Part shown: positions 56,786-64,000 of the stretch, in pieces
Position numbering within the stretch: the stretch's first letter is position 1
How the letters are laid out: each line of letters begins with the position of its first letter
Assembly (NCBI GenBank): GCA_015075555.1
Contig: JABTUD010000002.1
Location: 992,001-1,056,000, forward strand
Direction of reading: 5' to 3'
Length of the DNA: 64,000 nt
Source of the DNA: Thermoflexaceae bacterium
GTDB taxonomy: Bacteria; Chloroflexota; Dehalococcoidia; Tepidiformales; Tepidiformaceae
Program-made: the position numbers and the translations under genes
The notes under the pieces: generated by a model
What the model was told of the DNA's origin: nothing
What the model saw: only the letters and a program-made list of their open reading frames with translations
The model's database searches: none

Positions 56786-57078
56786 CGGCCGGTGCGCCTT
56801 TCCTGGATGAGCACCTCGACACCGCCGGCCGGTGAGTCGCCGCGGATGACCGCGCGTAGCTCGTCCGGACCCACGGGGAGCAGCTTCGGCCGGCTGATGC
56901 CACCCTTCCGCTCCAGTCGCGCCAATCGCCCGCTGTCGTCCCCTGGCTCACCCGCCGCCGACACGAGCCGGGCCACCGGTACGCCCCGGTCGGTAATGAC
57001 GATCGTCTCGCCCGCCTTCACCTGGTCCAGCAGTGCGCTCAACCGGTTCTTCGCTTCGGTGATGCTTGCCGTCTTCAT
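56782..57078 (-). CDS. Phd/YefM-type antitoxin
   Basis: 98 residues. MKTASITEAKNRLSALLDQVKAGETIVITDRGVPVARLVSAAG is the typical N-terminal DNA-binding half of Phd/YefM. The C-terminal half (ISRPKLLPVGPDELRAVIRGD) wraps the VapC toxin. It lies first in the operon and would repress it. The 151 bases upstream, shared with the divergent enoyl-CoA hydratase, should hold the operator. Confidence 0.9.
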   Translation of the reverse strand: MKTASITEAKNRLSALLDQVKAGETIVITDRGVPVARLVSAAGEPGDDSGRLARLERKGGISRPKLLPVGPDELRAVIRGDSPAGGVEVLIQERRTGR

Positions 57079-57230
57079 CTAGCCAGAATCGCCTTTTCAC
57101 CGCGATCTCACTACCGGTCTTGCCGGGGCCATTGCACCAACAGCATGTCCTTGCGGGCGCAGGACCGCTGTCTTCCCTGTGGGGATATACTGGCGCCCTC
57201 TCTCAACCCGCAACCGGCAGGAGCAGGAAC

Positions 57231-58052
57231 ATGGCCTACGAAAACCTCCTCACCGAACGGCGCGGCGAGCGCCAGGGGATTCTCTGGGTGACGCTGAACC
57301 GTCCGGAGAAGCTGAATGCGCTGAGCATGGCGACATTCGCCGAGCTCGAGGACCTTTTCCGCAACGTGCGCAAGGACCGGGGCGTCCGCTGCCTTGTGAT
57401 CACTGGCGCTGGCAGGGGGTTCTGTGCGGGAGCCGACTTCAGCCAGAGCGCGGCTGCGGCGGACGCACCCCAGGGGGACGAGAACGAGATCGACCTCGAA
57501 GGAAGCCGCCTGCGGTTCCGGGGTGAATCGGAGGCGTTCATCGCCCTGCGGCGGCTGGAGGTCCCCGTTATCGCGGCAATCAACGGGGTTTGCGTGGGCG
57601 CGGGGTTCGACATGGTGGCGCACTGCGACATGGCAGTGGCGTCCACCGCGGCGCGATTCCAGGTGGCCTATGTCAAGCGGGGGCTCTTCGCAGACCTGGG
57701 CGGGTTCTGGAGCCTGCCGCGCATCATTGGCTGGCGGAAGGCGATGGAGATGATGCTCACGGGCCGCTTCATGCCCGCGGAAGAGGCGCACGCGGCGGGA
57801 CTTACCAACTACCTGGTCGCGCCGGAACAGCTGGAGGCGAAAACGATGGAGTTGGCGCTGGCGGTGGAGGCCGGGCCCCCCATCGGCCAGAAGCTGGGGA
57901 AGATGCTGGCACTGAAGACGGCCCACCTGGACTTCGAGAGCGCCCTTGAGCTTTCGGGAACGGCCCTCAGTGTCATTGGGCCGTCGTTCGACAGGCGCGA
58001 GGGCGTGCGCTCGTTCATGGAGAAGCGCGAGCCGCGGTTCGAAGGCCGCTGA
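57231..58052 (+). CDS. Enoyl-CoA hydratase/isomerase family protein
   Basis: 273 residues of the crotonase fold. GAGRGFCAGADFSQSAAA near 61 and AINGVCVGAGFDMVAHCDMAVAS near 113 form the oxyanion hole. The third segment VKRGLFADLGGFWSLPRIIG has Asp at one of the classical Glu positions. Start ATG has CAGGAGCAGG before it. It is the third family member in the window and shares only the fold with the others. Substrate unknown. Confidence 0.9.
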   Translation: MAYENLLTERRGERQGILWVTLNRPEKLNALSMATFAELEDLFRNVRKDRGVRCLVITGAGRGFCAGADFSQSAAAADAPQGDENEIDLEGSRLRFRGESEAFIALRRLEVPVIAAINGVCVGAGFDMVAHCDMAVASTAARFQVAYVKRGLFADLGGFWSLPRIIGWRKAMEMMLTGRFMPAEEAHAAGLTNYLVAPEQLEAKTMELALAVEAGPPIGQKLGKMLALKTAHLDFESALELSGTALSVIGPSFDRREGVRSFMEKREPRFEGR

Positions 58053-58069
58053 GCCCCGGGCGGGCCCGG

Positions 58070-58144
58070 TCAGGCGAGCTTCATGAGGACGAGGGCGGCG
58101 TAGAGGGTCACGAACAGGGCAGTGGCGTTGGCGATGCGGGTCAT
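58070..58144 (-). CDS. 24-residue membrane peptide with strong ribosome site
   Basis: Encodes MTRIANATALFVTLYAALVL followed by MKLA. The TGGAGGTGAG sequence lies six bases before the ATG, one of the best ribosome sites in the window. Residues 7-22 are a single hydrophobic helix. Too short for standard gene finders. It lies between lipB and the end of the convergent enoyl-CoA hydratase gene. Such peptides often modulate membrane proteins; here no partner is obvious. Confidence 0.55.
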   Translation of the reverse strand: MTRIANATALFVTLYAALVLMKLA

Positions 58145-58186
58145 GGGTCTCACCTCCAGTAGTGAGACAGCGGCGCCCGGGTTCTC

Positions 58187-58891
58187 TTACAACGCTCCCT
58201 GCCGGCCGGCCGCCGCCCGTGGGCCCGGCTCGACGATCTCGGTCGCGCAATCGAAGACGCGGGCGAAGTGGAAAAGGAAGGGCTCGATAGCTTCCTCGAC
58301 AGCGATGTGCTTGCCGGCCTCGGCTGCCAGGCTGGTGACGGCGACATCGGCCATGCCACAGGGGTTGATCAGGTCGAAGTGCGCGGCCTGCGGGTCGATG
58401 TTGATGGCGACCCCGTGCATGGATACCCAGCGGCGGACATTGAGGCCGATGAAGGCCACCTTCCTTTCCTCCACCCATACACCGCGGCCGCGTTCGGAGC
58501 GCGAACCGCGGATGCCCCAGTCAGCAAGCAGGGCAATGCAGGTCTCTTCAAGGCCTGTGACGTAGTCGAGGACGGCGCAACCCCAGCCACGCAGATCGAT
58601 GATCCCGTAGGCGACCAGCTGGCCGGGGCCATGGTAGGTGATGTCGCCGCCGCGTTCGGTCTGGACGATCTCGATGCCGTGGGCGGCAACCGCTGCAGGC
58701 GGAACGCGCAGGCTGGGGTCGGGGTGGCTGCGTCCGAGCGTGATGACGGGCCGGTGCTCAGTAAGGAGGAGCGCATCGGCGCCACCGCCTTCGCGCCGCT
58801 GGGCCTGGAGGCGGCGCTGGAGCCGGTGCACCTCGCCATAGGCCGTCGTTCCGAGGTTGTAGACGTTGACAGAGCGGCGATGGGAGGTCAT
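58187..58891 (-). CDS. lipB: Lipoyl (octanoyl) transferase
   Basis: 234 residues. RGGDITYHGPGQLVAYGIIDLR (residues about 77-98) is the LipB signature; the catalytic Lys is in VEERKVAFIGLNVRRWVSMHGVAINID and the Cys in FDLINPCGMADVAVTSL. It moves octanoate from ACP to lipoyl domains, the first step of lipoate cofactor assembly. The ATG at 58891 has GGAG ten bases upstream. It follows an E2-like gene whose own lipoyl lysine is lost. Confidence 0.95.
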   Translation of the reverse strand: MTSHRRSVNVYNLGTTAYGEVHRLQRRLQAQRREGGGADALLLTEHRPVITLGRSHPDPSLRVPPAAVAAHGIEIVQTERGGDITYHGPGQLVAYGIIDLRGWGCAVLDYVTGLEETCIALLADWGIRGSRSERGRGVWVEERKVAFIGLNVRRWVSMHGVAINIDPQAAHFDLINPCGMADVAVTSLAAEAGKHIAVEEAIEPFLFHFARVFDCATEIVEPGPRAAAGRQGAL

Positions 58892-58966
58892 CTCCTGCGT
58901 TCTCCATGGCCCACTTTGAGGCATCGCCGTGCCGGGCGCACCCTGTCCCCCGGGAATGAGGGAGGC

Positions 58967-59974
58967 CTAACCGGCGAGAAGGGCATAGGGCGCCTCCACA
59001 AGGTCCCGGATTCGGGCAAGCAGGCCTGCGGCTACGCCGGGGGTCAACCACCGGGGGTCGAAGGCGAGGCTGAGGGTAGCGACAGTCTCTGGTAACGGGC
59101 ACTCGTCTTGAAAGGCGGCGCCTGTGCGAGGAGCGCCGATGGTGAGGGCGAGCAGCGCGCCGGCGCCGGGCCATAGCGCGGCATCGTCGATCCCGAGCGG
59201 TGCAAACGAGGTGATGGTGGCCACAACTGGCCCATCGGGCCGGCTCCCGGCCGATGCCGCCATCCGAACGGAAACGGCTTCGCGAAATGGCATCCGCGCG
59301 GTCACAGCCGAGACCGTGTCGGGCTCGTCGCCCGCGCCGGCGATCGAGAGTGACACCGAATCTCCGAAGTGCGCGAGAAGCTGGCGTTCGGCGATCGCCA
59401 TGGCGACGGCGCGCGCCACCACGTCTTCGATGAGCGGCGCCAACCCGGCCGGGCGCCATTCGCGGCTGAGCTGGCCGCATAGGTGGTTTGCGCCCGCGAG
59501 TCTGACCGTCAGGCGAAGCATGGGCGCGGCCGCCAGAGCGGCGGAAGGCGCAGGGGCTGCCTCTCCACCATCGCCAGTGATGGATTGGGGCACTGTGACG
59601 GGCGGCCTCGCTACCACCGACGGCGACGCAGATGCCGTGCGGGGCGCGAACGGGAGTGGCGTGAGAGGCGCTTCCAGTGAGGGGCCCGCCGGTGGCAGCG
59701 TGCGGCAGGTTGCACCGGAGAGGGGGGGCGCTGGCTCGCCCGCGGCAAGGATGAGCCCAGCGACATCCCCCGCGCTGCACAGGGCGCCGGGGTCCAGGCG
59801 ATGGCGCAGGAGGCCATCGCTGGCAGCCTCGACTTCAACGGCAACGGCATCGCATTCCAGCCGGAAGATGGCGTCGCCGGTCGCCACCGGGGCGCCATCG
59901 GGGAGGTACCACTCGGCGATGAGAGCGCGGATGGCGGAGTCGCCGAGGCAAGGAACGGAAAGGGGGACAGGCAC
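58967..59974 (-). CDS. E2-like acyltransferase paralogue lacking lipoyl Lys and catalytic His
   Basis: 335 residues starting at GTG with GCGAGGAAG upstream. Residues 1-75 have the lipoyl fold (VPLSVPCLGDSAIRALIAEWYLPDGAPVATGDAIFRLECDAVAVEVEAASDGLL), but the lipoylated Lys of the DKA motif is Ala (residue 43). A Pro/Ala linker and a CAT-like catalytic domain follow (TARMPFREAVSVRMAAS..., VATLSLAFD). The catalytic HxxxDG appears as DPRWLTPG near the end. The protein should lack E2 activity and may be a structural, regulatory or decaying paralogue. It sits just upstream of lipB. Confidence 0.78.
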   Translation of the reverse strand: MPVPLSVPCLGDSAIRALIAEWYLPDGAPVATGDAIFRLECDAVAVEVEAASDGLLRHRLDPGALCSAGDVAGLILAAGEPAPPLSGATCRTLPPAGPSLEAPLTPLPFAPRTASASPSVVARPPVTVPQSITGDGGEAAPAPSAALAAAPMLRLTVRLAGANHLCGQLSREWRPAGLAPLIEDVVARAVAMAIAERQLLAHFGDSVSLSIAGAGDEPDTVSAVTARMPFREAVSVRMAASAGSRPDGPVVATITSFAPLGIDDAALWPGAGALLALTIGAPRTGAAFQDECPLPETVATLSLAFDPRWLTPGVAAGLLARIRDLVEAPYALLAG

Positions 59975-60079
59975 GTGCTTCCTCGCGGAGGCCCGGAATG
60001 AGGGCCCGCATTGAGAAAGACGGCCGCGGGAAGGCAGGTGGTCAGCCTGCGAGGCCATCGCTTCGGTTGCGGCGCGGTA

Positions 60080-60910
60080 TCAGTACGGCTCGCTCGAACC
60101 GGCGGGTTCCTTCTCCTCGATGGCCGCCCAGTCTTCATCCCGAAGGGGCGCCAGCTCGCCTTTGCGGTACTGGTCGTAGAGGCGGAAGAGGGCGTCCTTG
60201 TGGGGGCGGACCCGGCCGATGGGGCAGGCTTCCCAATCAGCGACGGATTCGTCGCAGTAGCCCATGCGGAGCTCGCCGCACTTGGGTTGCAGGTACTTGC
60301 CCAGCTCGGGGACGGCGCGCACCACTTCGGCGCGCATGAGGGCGGCGACGCGCCGGAACTCCCACTGGGCGCGGGTGCAGAGGCGAAGGTCGCAGATGTG
60401 CAGGAGCGCCTGGAAGTTGACGGTGATCTTGAAGTTCGTGTTTGTGGCGTTCGGAAGGAGGAAGCGGGCGTCCTCGGCGGGGACGCCGGCGGCCACCATC
60501 TCCTCGTAGAGCGCGCCGGCGTCGCCGAAGAGCGCTTCCATGCGGTCAGCCATGCCGGCCTTCTTCACGCTTTCGGGAACGGTGTAGGGGAACTCGCCTT
60601 CCTTGTAGGTGACGTAGCGCTGGCTCTGCTGCTCGAACGAGATGCCCACCCGGTGGCGAACGAACTGGTGACTGAAGGCTCGGGACACGCCGGAGATGCC
60701 GAATTCGAAGGCGACCTGTTCGAGCGGGCTGGCGTGGCCGGTCTTCAGCCGCTCCTCGATGAACTGGCGCATCTGCGCCCCGGTAATGCGATCGTCCTCG
60801 ATGCGGCGGGCGACCTGCTGGGGGGTGAGAGTGCTGTAGCAGGTGCGGTAGGCCATGTAGAGCGACCGCATCGGGTCCGGGGTGTGCGAGAGAAGGGTGA
60901 CCTGGATCAT
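60080..60910 (-). CDS. thyX: Flavin-dependent thymidylate synthase
   Basis: 276 residues. FSHQFVRHRVGISFEQQSQRYV holds the ThyX motif RHRx7-8S; IEERLKTGHASPLEQVAFEFGISGVSRAFSHQ and the FAD/dUMP site LHICDLRLCTRAQWEFRRVAALMRAEV are also typical. It makes dTMP with methylene-THF and NADPH. It is longer than many ThyX proteins owing to a C-terminal extension with two Cys (PKCGELRMGYCDE), possibly a metal site. Alone on its strand. Confidence 0.95.
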   Translation of the reverse strand: MIQVTLLSHTPDPMRSLYMAYRTCYSTLTPQQVARRIEDDRITGAQMRQFIEERLKTGHASPLEQVAFEFGISGVSRAFSHQFVRHRVGISFEQQSQRYVTYKEGEFPYTVPESVKKAGMADRMEALFGDAGALYEEMVAAGVPAEDARFLLPNATNTNFKITVNFQALLHICDLRLCTRAQWEFRRVAALMRAEVVRAVPELGKYLQPKCGELRMGYCDESVADWEACPIGRVRPHKDALFRLYDQYRKGELAPLRDEDWAAIEEKEPAGSSEPY

Positions 60911-61100
60911 TGGGCTTTCCCGAGATGGCGGCCGTCGGCGGCGGACGGCGGTACCGGGTCCATTGTGGCACAGGGAACTGCGAGGCAGAGTTATCAGTTC
61001 CAGAAGTTCATCGTACGGGGGCGAATATGTCGTACCCCGGGCCGGACAGGCGCCGGGACGCGGCAGACGATGATGGGGCTGACTTTGCAGAATAAAATCA

Positions 61101-61129
61101 TCGACAACCGTCTAAATTGCCGATACACT
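61101..61129 (+). promoter_or_regulatory. Sigma-70-type promoter for the VOC gene
   Basis: TCGACA (61101-61106), 17 bases, TACACT (61124-61129), 37 bases before the ATG at 61167, which has GAAGGAGAA upstream. It lies in an AT-rich stretch, unlike the flanks. A direct repeat TCGTAC (61011-61016 and 61030-61035) lies further upstream and could be an activator site. Confidence 0.5.
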
Positions 61130-61166
61130 CAGCTCCTGCCCATCAACGAACGAAGGAGAACTGGCG

Positions 61167-61565
61167 ATGACGGTGCCCGCAACAAAGGAAACGAAGTCAC
61201 CGCTTGGATACGACGGCACGCTGAACTGCGTCATGAGTGTCAGTGACCTGGACCGATCGATTGCCTGGTACGAGGGCGTGCTGGGGTTTTCGCTGCTCTA
61301 CCGCATGGAGGGTATGACCTGGTGCGAGCTGGCGACGGAAACACCGGGGGTGAACGTTGGGCTGGGGCAGTCGGAGACGGTGGAACAAGGCGGCGGCGCC
61401 CTGTCGCTTGGCGTGAAAGACATCGAATCGGCGCGCGCGTTTATCGAAGCCAGGGGTGTTGTTTTCGATGGCCCGACAATGGACATCGAGGGGATGGTGA
61501 AGCTCGCCATGTTCAAAGACCCGGATGGCAACGCCCTCGTGCTCTTCCAGCGGCTTGAAGGCTAA
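61167..61565 (+). CDS. VOC-superfamily (glyoxalase/bleomycin resistance) protein
   Basis: 132 residues with one pair of beta-alpha-beta-beta-beta modules: NCVMSVSDLDRSIAWYEGVLGFSLLYRMEGMTWCELATETPGVNVGLGQ and ALSLGVKDIESARAFIEARGVVFDGPTMDIEGMVKLAMFKDPDGNALVLFQ. The usual metal ligands (His/Glu) are only partly conserved, e.g. the final DPDGN is intact. It is a dimeric small-molecule binder or isomerase; the substrate is unknown. The BNR gene follows after 26 bases. Confidence 0.85.
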   Translation: MTVPATKETKSPLGYDGTLNCVMSVSDLDRSIAWYEGVLGFSLLYRMEGMTWCELATETPGVNVGLGQSETVEQGGGALSLGVKDIESARAFIEARGVVFDGPTMDIEGMVKLAMFKDPDGNALVLFQRLEG

Positions 61566-61591
61566 CGGCACTTCACAACGGGGAGACGACC

Positions 61592-62740
61592 GTGACAACG
61601 CGATTGCTTGTTGGCACCCGCAAGGGCGCCTGGATCTACACTGCGGGCGAAGGTGGCAGGTGCTGGGAGCTCTCTGAGCCCATCATGCCGGGGTGGACCG
61701 TGCACCACATGGCAGCGGACCTGCGCTGCGACCCGCCGCGTCTCTACGCGGCCGCGAACCACTGGGCCTGGGGTCCTTCCGTGGCGCGCAGCGACGACGG
61801 GGGCCGGACATGGGAGCAGCGTAGCCCGGGCCTCGCCTTCCCGGCGGACACGGGGCTGGCGGTCGCCAACGTCTGGCAGGTGCAACCGGGACACGCCGAC
61901 CGGCCAGGGGTGGTGTACGCGGGCACGCAGCCGGCCAACCTGTTCCGCAGCGAGGATTGGGGCGAGTCGTGGACCCCCGTGGCGAGCATCACCAATCACA
62001 GGCTTCGCCCGCTCTGGGGGCCGACCGGTTCCGTGGGGGACTCGTCGCTCCACTCGATCGAGATCGACCCGCGCCAACCGGACCGCGTGTATATCTCCAT
62101 TAGCACCGGGGGCACGTATTCGAGCGAGGACGGCGGCACGACCTGGGACCTCTGTTCGCACGGGATCGTGGTGACGACGCCTGCAGCAAAGGATTTCCTG
62201 GCGGAGATAGCGGAGCAGTTCCCGCAACCGGAGCTTCCCCCCGACGTGGACCCGGCTGCCCTGGACGAATTCCACAAGTTCCATATTGACCAGAAGAACC
62301 CGGACCGCCTGTGGGCGCAGTCGCACGTCGGGGTGTTCCGTTCGGAGCGGCGGGGGAAGGACTGGCAGGATGTGACAGGCGGCCTGCCCTCGTTCCACGG
62401 CTTCCCGATTGCGGTGACCAAGCGCGGTACGGACGCCGTGTTTGTGGTCCCCATCGAATACGGGGCGGACAACTTCCGCGTGGTCAACGGGCAATTCGCC
62501 GTCTGGCGCACGATGAACGGTGGCGAGAGCTGGGAGAAGCTCACCAATGGCCTGCCGGGCCCCCACGACTACCAGAGCGCCTACCGCGAGGCTATGGACA
62601 CCGGCGCCCAGGATGCCGAAGGGGTCTACGTGGGAACGACCAACGGACAGGTGTATGCAAGCGCCGACCTGGGCGAAAGCTGGCAGCGGCTGCCGGGGAC
62701 GCTACCCCCGGTGCTTTCAGTGACGGCTACGTCATGGTGA
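61592..62740 (+). CDS. BNR-repeat beta-propeller protein
   Basis: 382 residues starting at GTG. Repeats of the BNR/VPS10 type SxDxGxTW are obvious: SDDGGRTWEQ (about 65), SEDWGESWTPV (about 115), SEDGGTTWDLC (about 185), SERRGKDWQDV (about 250), MNGGESWEKL (about 310) and SADLGESWQRL (near the end). It folds as a propeller, typical of sialidase-like or glycan-related proteins, but the catalytic Asp/Arg pattern of sialidases is not seen. No signal peptide. Confidence 0.88.
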   Translation: MTTRLLVGTRKGAWIYTAGEGGRCWELSEPIMPGWTVHHMAADLRCDPPRLYAAANHWAWGPSVARSDDGGRTWEQRSPGLAFPADTGLAVANVWQVQPGHADRPGVVYAGTQPANLFRSEDWGESWTPVASITNHRLRPLWGPTGSVGDSSLHSIEIDPRQPDRVYISISTGGTYSSEDGGTTWDLCSHGIVVTTPAAKDFLAEIAEQFPQPELPPDVDPAALDEFHKFHIDQKNPDRLWAQSHVGVFRSERRGKDWQDVTGGLPSFHGFPIAVTKRGTDAVFVVPIEYGADNFRVVNGQFAVWRTMNGGESWEKLTNGLPGPHDYQSAYREAMDTGAQDAEGVYVGTTNGQVYASADLGESWQRLPGTLPPVLSVTATSW

Positions 62741-62802
62741 GCAGAAGAGGCGCGGCAGATTAGCGCGGAGCTCAGGAGCCCGGGGCCGCGGCTGGCCAGC
62801 AG

Positions 62803-63735
62803 CTACCACGCCACTGTGCTCAACCTCTGATCAAGCTCGCGTGTGAGTCGCTCCGGGTCGAAGTGCTCGAGCACGTAGTCCCGGCCTTCCATGTTGAGCG
62901 TGAGTGTCCCGGCTGCATGGCGAGCAGCGAGGTCGCGGAGGGCGGCGGCAACTTCGCCGAAGCCCGAGGCGAGAATGGCCCCGGGCAGCGGAAACGTCCA
63001 GATCACCTGCCGGCCGCGTGCCAGGCACTCTGCCGCCATGAATGACATGCCGTCGTGCGAGGTGAGCCGCACGCAGACGCTGATTTCGCGGTAGAGGGCG
63101 TCCATGTCGTCGACCCAGCCCCGCGCCTCAAGATTCGGTGGCAGCGGCCCGGGGAGTGTCTCCGGGGGTGAGGGGATTTCGACGAAATCGATGCCCGGGA
63201 ACTCTCGTGGAAGGCGGAGCAGGGTATCGAGGTCAAACACCTCGCGGTCGAAGGCATCGACGGGCAGGTATAGGAGGACGCGGAAGCGGTCCGGGAGCGG
63301 CGGCGGCCCGGCGGCGAGGCCGGGAATGGGCAGGGGGACATGCTCGCTGCGAATGCCGATCCCGCGTAGTTCGTCGACCAGCCAGGGGGCGTCGCACCAG
63401 TGGATGGCGCCTTCGGCCAGCCGCGCAGAGACGTTGTGCCGGGCGTGCTCCTCGAGCGCGATCTGGACGTCGGTGCCAACCCAGTGAATCACCACGGGAC
63501 GGCGGCGGATGTGCATGAGCAGGTCCTGGGGCGAGCGGCGGTCGAGGCGGCTGCCAATCAGGTAGATGACCTCGGCGCGGGCAACCCGGGGAGCGAGTCG
63601 CACCCAGGCGGCAAGGTCGCGGCCCGGATGGGGTGCGTATTCCGCGTCCCAGCCCTGCTGTTGCAGCCGGCCGGCGAGCATGCGCCCGAAGTAGGGAAGC
63701 CCCAGGATGAGCAGCCTCCTGCCCCGCGACGTCAC
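62803..63735 (-). CDS. Glycosyltransferase (GT-B-like)
   Basis: 310 residues. RRLLILGLPYFGRMLAGRLQQQGWDAEYAP opens an N-terminal Rossmann-like domain; VIHWVGTDVQIALEEHARH fits a donor-domain entry; VCVRLTSHDGMSFMAAECLARGRQVIWTFPLPG is the C-terminal nucleotide-sugar site (analogous to EaxxcGxPvv). It overlaps the acyltransferase gene by four bases. Together they look like a surface polysaccharide unit. Confidence 0.8.
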   Translation of the reverse strand: MTSRGRRLLILGLPYFGRMLAGRLQQQGWDAEYAPHPGRDLAAWVRLAPRVARAEVIYLIGSRLDRRSPQDLLMHIRRRPVVIHWVGTDVQIALEEHARHNVSARLAEGAIHWCDAPWLVDELRGIGIRSEHVPLPIPGLAAGPPPLPDRFRVLLYLPVDAFDREVFDLDTLLRLPREFPGIDFVEIPSPPETLPGPLPPNLEARGWVDDMDALYREISVCVRLTSHDGMSFMAAECLARGRQVIWTFPLPGAILASGFGEVAAALRDLAARHAAGTLTLNMEGRDYVLEHFDPERLTRELDQRLSTVAW

Positions 63736-64000
63736 GGCCCCTGCCCGGCAACGAGGCGTGCCCTCGGCGAAGCCACTGTCGCCCCGGCGGGCACGTCGCG
63801 GTCTACGAGCGCGTGGGCGCCAACGGTAGCTTCGGCGCCGACCGTGACACCGTGCAGGATGGTCGCGCCCGCGCCCAGGTAGGCGCCGCGACCGATGCGC
63901 ACGGGCCCGGTGGCGCGAGGACGGCGCTCCTTAAGTGGTCCGGGGCCGACATCGAGGTGGGTGATGATGTTCGAGCGCATGGAGATGGTGGCGTAGTCCT
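63732..64000 (-). CDS. Left-handed beta-helix acyltransferase, 5' end outside window
   Basis: About 89 residues visible, with the 5' end beyond position 64000. TGPVRIGRGAYLGAGATILHGVTVGAEATVGAHALVDRDVPAGATVASPRARLV shows six hexapeptide repeats typical of O-acetyltransferases of polysaccharide loci. It overlaps the glycosyltransferase start (ATGA), so the two are coupled. Confidence 0.85.
   Translation of the reverse strand, partial: DYATISMRSNIITHLDVGPGPLKERRPRATGPVRIGRGAYLGAGATILHGVTVGAEATVGAHALVDRDVPAGATVASPRARLVAGQGP

Noticed and set aside
58967-59110. LPET-like sequence in the E2-like protein (CPLPETVATL)
   Set aside because: It lacks the Gly after Thr, a following membrane helix and a basic tail, and the protein has no signal peptide, so it is not a sorting signal.
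1-64000. CRISPR arrays, rRNA and tRNA genes
   Set aside because: No regularly spaced direct repeats and no rRNA- or tRNA-like cores were noticed when reading; this was by eye only, without a search program.

Overview
The window is a GC-rich, densely packed bacterial chromosome segment. Its gene content points to a monoderm, flagellated member of the Chloroflexota. This rests on a flagellar locus of Gram-positive style (FlbD, FliY-type switch protein, a SwrB/YlxL-like gene directly after fliA, no P- or L-ring genes seen), a sortase with an LPXTG protein, ThyX, a DUF1501/DUF1800 Tat pair, and nickel superoxide dismutase. The taxon is an inference; no rRNA gene is present to confirm it.

Layout. 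Positions 1-3.7 kb (minus strand) hold nucleoside salvage: a PfkB sugar kinase running off the edge, MTA phosphorylase (mtnP), methylthioribose-1-phosphate isomerase (mtnA), a MarR regulator and adenine phosphoribosyltransferase. Positions 3.7-9.5 kb hold two Tat-exported proteins (DUF1501, DUF1800), an M3 metallopeptidase and an alpha/beta hydrolase. Positions 9.6-11.6 kb are a damaged patch: a decayed IS5/IS1182-type element with clear inverted repeats splits a small ORF, next to a nucleotidyltransferase remnant. Positions 11.6-16.3 kb carry a 2-hydroxyacyl-CoA lyase-like ThDP enzyme, two enoyl-CoA hydratases and an MFS exporter. Positions 16.6-28.3 kb are mixed housekeeping: RNase HI with a zinc ribbon, a sphingosine-phosphate-lyase-like PLP enzyme, MscL, ribokinase, Nudix, an arrestin-like protein, NiSOD with its maturation protease, nitroreductase, a secreted-type zincin, a four-cluster ferredoxin and a Tat-lipoprotein oligopeptide-binding protein.

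Positions 28.3-54.0 kb are a flagellar region almost entirely on the minus strand. Reading in transcription order from 54 kb: a NarL-type response regulator with its own terminator, then flbD-motA-motB-fliL-fliY-fliO-fliP-fliQ-fliR-flhB-flhA-flhF-PilZ protein-small membrane protein-fliA-swrB-like-LPXTG protein-two flgF/flgG-type genes-flgM-flgN-flgK-flgL, mostly overlapping or a few bases apart. The flagellin gene follows with its own terminator. Then come flaG-like, fliD, fliS, a fliT-like gene, a sortase, a second flgM and an OmpR-type regulator with a degenerate receiver. Sigma-28-like promoters can be seen before fliS and the sortase, and a weaker one before flaG. The main novelty candidate is this sortase together with an LPDTG-ending, signal-peptide-bearing protein encoded between the swrB-like gene and the rod/hook genes. 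It suggests a covalent surface-anchoring step tied to flagellar assembly.

Positions 54.2-64 kb hold small soluble proteins, a SemiSWEET-like transporter, a GNAT acetyltransferase, a VapC/Phd toxin-antitoxin pair, another enoyl-CoA hydratase, a 24-residue membrane peptide with a strong ribosome site, lipB, an E2-like protein that has lost both the lipoyl lysine and the catalytic histidine, thyX, a VOC protein, a BNR beta-propeller protein, a glycosyltransferase and a hexapeptide-repeat acyltransferase cut by the window end.
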